Origin: Firmicutes bacterium UBA1191
Lineage (GTDB): Bacteria > Bacillota > Clostridia > Peptostreptococcales > Anaerovoracaceae
DNA length: 53,393 bases
Direction of reading: 5' to 3'
Assembly: GCA_002310095.1 (NCBI GenBank)
Contig: DBYH01000013.1
Location: 1-53,393 of the forward strand
Position 1 is the first letter of the stretch, and every line of letters begins with the position of its first letter. Position numbers and translations under genes: made by a program. Shown here one piece after another: positions 49,968 through 53,393 of the stretch. The notes under the pieces are model-generated. The model had not been told where the DNA came from. It saw only the letters and a program-made list of their open reading frames with translations, and ran no database searches.

Positions 49968-50836
49968 TGATTATTAAATCAATAATTGGAATCGTAGCCT
50001 TCCTCGTACTGGGACCATTCGTCGGCGGACTTCTGGCGGGACTCGACAGAAAACTCTCGGCAAAGATGCAGAGAAGAGTAGGACCCCCTGTCCTCCAGCC
50101 GTTCTATGATGTAGGCAAGCTGTTCCAGAAAGAAAAGCAGACACCTACGAGATTCCAGGACTTCTACGTTCTGCTGTTCGTAATATTCGTCATAGCTTCA
50201 GGCGTGCTGTTCTTCATGGGCGGCGACCTGCTGCTGGTAATATTCACACTGACCATCGGAGCGGCGTTCCTCATCATCGCGGCCTACTCTTCCAACTCAC
50301 CGTACGCGGAAGTCGGCGCGGAGAGAGAACTGCTCGCAATGCTGGCCTATGAACCTATGGTCCTGATCACCGTTATCGGTTTCTACATGTACACAGGCAG
50401 CTTCAGGGTAAGCGACATCCTGGCGGGTGACAGCATGCCTTTCCTGCCTTTGCTCGGCATATTCTTCGGATGGCTGTTCATCCTGACTCTCAAGTTCAGG
50501 AAGTCGCCGTTTGACCTGAGCATGTCGCACCACGCGCATCAGGAACTGGTAAGAGGTGTTACTACCGAGTTCGTCGGAAGAACGATGGGCTGGGTCGAGA
50601 TATCACACTGGTATGAGAACGTATTCCTTCTTGGATTCGTGTTCCTGTTCTTCGCTAACGGAACAGCTCTCGGATGGATCATCGGAATAGTCGTGGCTAT
50701 TCTGACATACTTCTTCGAAGTATTCATCGACAACTGTTTCGCCAGAATGAAGTGGCAGTTCGCATTCAAGTCGGCATGGGTAATCGCCGTTGTTCTCGGC
50801 ATGATCAACCTGTTCGTTCTGTACATTTGTTTCTAA
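49967..50836 (+). CDS. echB: Ech hydrogenase subunit B (NuoH-like membrane subunit)
   Basis: A 289-residue protein with about eight transmembrane helices, homologous to NuoH, which links the soluble hydrogenase module to the ion-pumping arm. Conserved motifs are GLLAGLDRKLSAKMQRRVGPPVLQPFYDVGKLFQKE, NSPYAEVGAERELLAMLAYEP and FRKSPFDLSMSHHAHQELVRGV, each partly listed here. It starts at the last base of echA (TAATG) with GGGAGG upstream. Confidence 0.94.
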   Translation: MIIKSIIGIVAFLVLGPFVGGLLAGLDRKLSAKMQRRVGPPVLQPFYDVGKLFQKEKQTPTRFQDFYVLLFVIFVIASGVLFFMGGDLLLVIFTLTIGAAFLIIAAYSSNSPYAEVGAERELLAMLAYEPMVLITVIGFYMYTGSFRVSDILAGDSMPFLPLLGIFFGWLFILTLKFRKSPFDLSMSHHAHQELVRGVTTEFVGRTMGWVEISHWYENVFLLGFVFLFFANGTALGWIIGIVVAILTYFFEVFIDNCFARMKWQFAFKSAWVIAVVLGMINLFVLYICF

Positions 50837-50848
50837 GGAGGTGAGAAG

Positions 50849-51433
50849 ATGTCAGCTGCATATGTAACAAAATCACCTTGGGTCGTACATTATGACGGTT
50901 CAAGCTGCAACGGATGCGATATCGAAGTTCTGGCATGTCTTACTCCTATGTACGACGTGGAACGATTCGGTATTATAAACTGCGGTAACCCGAAGCACGC
51001 GGACGTGTTCCTGGTAACCGGTTCTGTCAATGAGCAGAACAAAGGCATAGTAAAGCAGATCTACGACCAGATGCCTGAACCTAAGGTAGTCGTAGCCGTA
51101 GGAATCTGCGCTTGCTCAGGCGGTATCTTCAAGGATTGCTACAATGTAATGGGCGGCGTCGACCAGGTAATTCCTGTAGACGCGTACGTTCCGGGCTGCG
51201 CGGCAAGACCTGAAGCTATCATAGACGCTGTAGTCAAGGGCCTCGGCGTTCTCCAGGCTAAGAGAGACGCCATGGTAGCCGCGGGCGACGCTCCTGCTGA
51301 AGCCCCGGCTGAAGAAGCCGCTCCTGAGGCGGCTGAGGAAGCTGTAACTGAAGAAAAGAAGACCCCGGCTGTTCCGCCTATTTTCACAATGGCTGAAATC
51401 AAGGTGAACACCATGGATCATCTGAAGAAATAA
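50849..51433 (+). CDS. echC: Ech hydrogenase small subunit (NuoB-like)
   Basis: The [4Fe-4S]-binding small subunit that passes electrons to the [NiFe] site. Cluster ligands are Cys20 and Cys23 in SSCNGCD, a cysteine in GICACSGG (87 or 89) and Cys117 in VPGCAARPE. The 194-residue protein is longer than typical EchC because residues about 140-180 form an Ala/Glu/Pro-rich extension of unknown purpose. AAGGAGG precedes ATG 50849. Confidence 0.95.
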   Translation: MSAAYVTKSPWVVHYDGSSCNGCDIEVLACLTPMYDVERFGIINCGNPKHADVFLVTGSVNEQNKGIVKQIYDQMPEPKVVVAVGICACSGGIFKDCYNVMGGVDQVIPVDAYVPGCAARPEAIIDAVVKGLGVLQAKRDAMVAAGDAPAEAPAEEAAPEAAEEAVTEEKKTPAVPPIFTMAEIKVNTMDHLKK

Positions 51434-51445
51434 GGAGGGAGAATA

Positions 51446-51808
51446 ATGGAAAAGATTACTGCTGTGCAGGACTTTGAATACGTTGAGCTTTCGAACCTTA
51501 TTTCAAAAGTCAGCGATCTCAAAGCGGAAGGCTACAGACTCGTTCAGATCTGCGGTGTAGTTCTCGACGATGAAACTTACGAAATACTTTATTCATTCGA
51601 TAAGGATCATCTCCTGAAGACACTCAGACTGGATCTGAAAATCGGAGTTGATGAGGTTGAGAGTATCACCGGAATCTACTGGCCGGCGTTCATCTATGAG
51701 AATGAAATCCACGACCTTTTCGGTGTTCAGTTCAACCACAGTCAGTTAGACTACCAGGGAACATTCTTCAGAATCGTTGAAGAGACTCCTTGGAAGCCGA
51801 AGAAGTAA
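51446..51808 (+). CDS. echD: Ech hydrogenase subunit D (NuoC-like)
   Basis: A 120-residue soluble subunit related to the 30-kDa NuoC family. The C-terminal ITGIYWPAFIYENEIHDLFGVQF segment carries the family signature E-x-E-x-x-D-x-F-G. It supports the contact between large and small hydrogenase subunits and has no cofactor motif. AAGGAGG precedes ATG 51446. Confidence 0.93.
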   Translation: MEKITAVQDFEYVELSNLISKVSDLKAEGYRLVQICGVVLDDETYEILYSFDKDHLLKTLRLDLKIGVDEVESITGIYWPAFIYENEIHDLFGVQFNHSQLDYQGTFFRIVEETPWKPKK

Positions 51809-51829
51809 TAGGAAAGGAAGGAAAGATAA

Positions 51830-52912
51830 ATGGCTAAAAGAACTATAGTTCCATTTGGACCACAGCATCCAGTGCTTCCTGAGCCTATTCACCTCGACCT
51901 TGTACTCGAGGACGAAACAGTTGTGGAAGCCATTCCATCTATCGGATACATCCATAGAGGTCTGGAGAAACTGTGTGAAATCAAAGATTTCGAACAGATG
52001 GTATATGTAGTGGAGCGTATCTGCGGAATCTGCAGCTTCGGACATGGATGGGGCGCATGCGCATCCATGGAAGGCGCTCTGGGAGTTGAAATCCCGGAGA
52101 GAGCGGAATACCTAAGAACCATCCTTCACGAGCTGGGCAGAATTCACAGCCACCTGCTGTGGCTGGGCCTGATGGCAGACGGTTTCGGATTTGAAAGTCT
52201 GTTCAACCACTGCTGGAGAATCAGGGAAACTGTCCTGGATCTGTTCGAGAAGAACACAGGCGGCAGAGTAGTATTCTCTATCTGCAAGCCTGGCGGAATG
52301 AGAAAGGATATCAGCAATGAGAACCTTCAGGAAATGGTAACAGTACTGAACGGACTCAAGGCTGAGATCAAAGAAGTAACTGACGCGTTCATTTATGACA
52401 AGTCAGTTCAGAACAGAATGACGGGCGTTGGCGTACTGACCAAGGAAGAGGCCATGGAACTCTGCGCTGTCGGACCTACAGTAAGAGGTTCAGGCGTGAG
52501 ACAGGACATCAGACTTACAGGCGACCACGGCGTCTACAAAGAACTCGGCTTCGAGCCTTGCGTTGAGGAAGCAGGCGACTGCATGGCCAGAACCGTTGTT
52601 AGAATCAGAGAGATCTTCCAGTCAATCGAACTTATCGAGAAGGCTGTAGCTCAGATTCCTGACGGTCCGGTCGACGTAAAGGTTCCTAAGAAAGTCGACG
52701 GTGAATTTGCTATCAGACTGGAACAGCCGCGTGGCGAGGCATTCTACTATGCCAAGGGCCAGGGCACTAAGTTCCTGAAGAGAATGAGAGTAAGGACACC
52801 GACCAACATCAACATTCCAGCGTTAGTTAAGATGCTCGCGGGCGCCGATCTGGCCGACGTACCTATCCTGGTACTGACCATCGACCCTTGCATCAGTTGT
52901 ACAGAAAGGTAG
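51830..52912 (+). CDS. echE: Ech [NiFe] hydrogenase large subunit (group 4)
   Basis: The catalytic subunit for H2 evolution or uptake with ferredoxin. The 360-residue NuoD-like protein keeps both nickel-binding motifs: RICGICSFGH with Cys65 and Cys68, and DPCISCTER with Cys354 and Cys357. It is therefore a true hydrogenase and not a Complex I or Fpo subunit. It ends directly after CTER, so there is no C-terminal peptide to remove, as known for some group 4 enzymes. Maturation (hyp) genes are not in this window. GGAAGG precedes ATG 51830. Confidence 0.96.
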   Translation: MAKRTIVPFGPQHPVLPEPIHLDLVLEDETVVEAIPSIGYIHRGLEKLCEIKDFEQMVYVVERICGICSFGHGWGACASMEGALGVEIPERAEYLRTILHELGRIHSHLLWLGLMADGFGFESLFNHCWRIRETVLDLFEKNTGGRVVFSICKPGGMRKDISNENLQEMVTVLNGLKAEIKEVTDAFIYDKSVQNRMTGVGVLTKEEAMELCAVGPTVRGSGVRQDIRLTGDHGVYKELGFEPCVEEAGDCMARTVVRIREIFQSIELIEKAVAQIPDGPVDVKVPKKVDGEFAIRLEQPRGEAFYYAKGQGTKFLKRMRVRTPTNINIPALVKMLAGADLADVPILVLTIDPCISCTER

Positions 52913-52921
52913 GTGAGGGTA

Positions 52922-53393
52922 GTGATTATAGTTGCTAAAATAGCGGTCATCATAGCTGCTCTCCTGTTAAGTGCGGTCGTTACGGCGAGACTTGGATTCT
53001 TCAAGTTCGGCAAGACCATACTGGGAAGCTTAGGCAAGAAACCTGCTACTCTCATGTACCCGGTCGTACCTAGAGAGTGGGAAGAAAGAACCAGAGGATC
53101 CGTCGCCATCGACGGCGATAACTGCATAGCCTGCGGAATCTGCGCGAGAGCCTGCCCTACGAATGCTATCGATATCGATAAAGAAGAGGGCAAGTGGACG
53201 ATCCAGAGAATGCAGTGCATACAGTGCAGCGCCTGCGTCGACGGATGCCCTAAGAAGTGTCTTACAATGGAGAATCTGTATACTATCCCTGACGTTGTCA
53301 AGGTAGTTGACTCATTCGACATTCCAAAGAAAGCGCCAAAGGCAGCGAAGAGCGACGCTCCTGCTGATGACGGAGATCTGACCTGCGCTGACA
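52922..53393 (+). CDS. echF: Ech hydrogenase subunit F (two [4Fe-4S] ferredoxin type), cut by window end
   Basis: A partial gene open to the end of the window (157 codons seen). The start is GTG 52922 behind GGTGAGGG. An N-terminal hydrophobic helix (residues 2-22) is followed by two ferredoxin cluster motifs: Cys68, 71, 74, 78 and Cys99, 102, 105, 109. It would bind two [4Fe-4S] clusters and take electrons from ferredoxin, completing echABCDEF. The last visible part is Lys/Ala/Asp-rich (KKAPKAAKSDAPADDGD), an extension beyond the usual EchF core. Confidence 0.93.
   Translation, partial: MIIVAKIAVIIAALLLSAVVTARLGFFKFGKTILGSLGKKPATLMYPVVPREWEERTRGSVAIDGDNCIACGICARACPTNAIDIDKEEGKWTIQRMQCIQCSACVDGCPKKCLTMENLYTIPDVVKVVDSFDIPKKAPKAAKSDAPADDGDLTCAD

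Overview
The window looks like chromosomal DNA of a moderately GC-rich, anaerobic, low-GC-phylum (Firmicutes) bacterium of class Clostridia. The signs are strong AGGAGG ribosome binding sites, abundant AGA/AGG and GGA codons, a gene for the small bacterial SRP RNA just upstream of dnaX-ybaB-recR, CarD-YacL-IspD/F-ProS in series, class B sortase surface anchoring, an acyl-CoA dehydrogenase-EtfBA module and an Ech-type energy-converting [NiFe] hydrogenase. A family such as Anaerovoracaceae (Clostridiales family XIII) would fit, but that is a guess from gene content. Nearly every gene is on the + strand; only one two-component system (19814-21974) is on the - strand.

Layout. (1) 1-490: no convincing gene, then a promoter. 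(2) 490-10121: an adenosylcobalamin riboswitch with a terminator, followed by a long tetrapyrrole operon: cbiL, an ABC-2 transporter pair, cbiK, a surface protein with two repeated domains, precorrin-2 dehydrogenase, hemC, a cobA-hemD fusion, hemB and a DUF819 membrane protein. Together these carry 5-aminolevulinate to cobalt-sirohydrochlorin and on to cobalt-factor III; no late heme genes are present. (3) 10230-11964: an exported metallophosphoesterase and RNase M5. (4) 12055-16181: a large Cna-B/VaFE-type wall-anchored protein with its class B sortase. (5) 16299-18291: an EF-G paralogue. (6) 18390-28917: radA, a two-component system, carD, yacL, an ispD-ispF fusion, proS, a chromate-transporter pair, a NUDIX hydrolase and a cyclophilin. 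(7) 28921-31882: acyl-CoA dehydrogenase with EtfB and EtfA. (8) 31894-39885: M50 protease, pcrA, a secreted FnIII protein, ligA, an AIR-synthase-like protein and a PrsW-like protease. (9) 39908-42928: SRP RNA, dnaX, ybaB, recR and a small membrane protein. (10) 43067-47828: two large APC amino acid permeases, a DUF2442 protein and a signal-peptidase-like protein lacking its catalytic residues. (11) 48033-53393: echABCDE and the start of echF, which runs off the window end.

Two things stand out. First, a short motif, GCAAAGGCA / TGCCTTTGC (with variant GCAAAAGC), is scattered through genes and intergenic gaps about fifty times more often than expected, in both orientations and several reading frames, including a four-copy tandem array at 2332-2378. 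It looks like a DNA-level signal, for example a DNA-uptake-sequence-like element, in a lineage where I know of none described. Second, the signal peptidase I homologue at 47286 has Tyr and Thr in place of the catalytic Ser and Lys, which suggests a non-proteolytic role. All counts were made by eye, without any database search.
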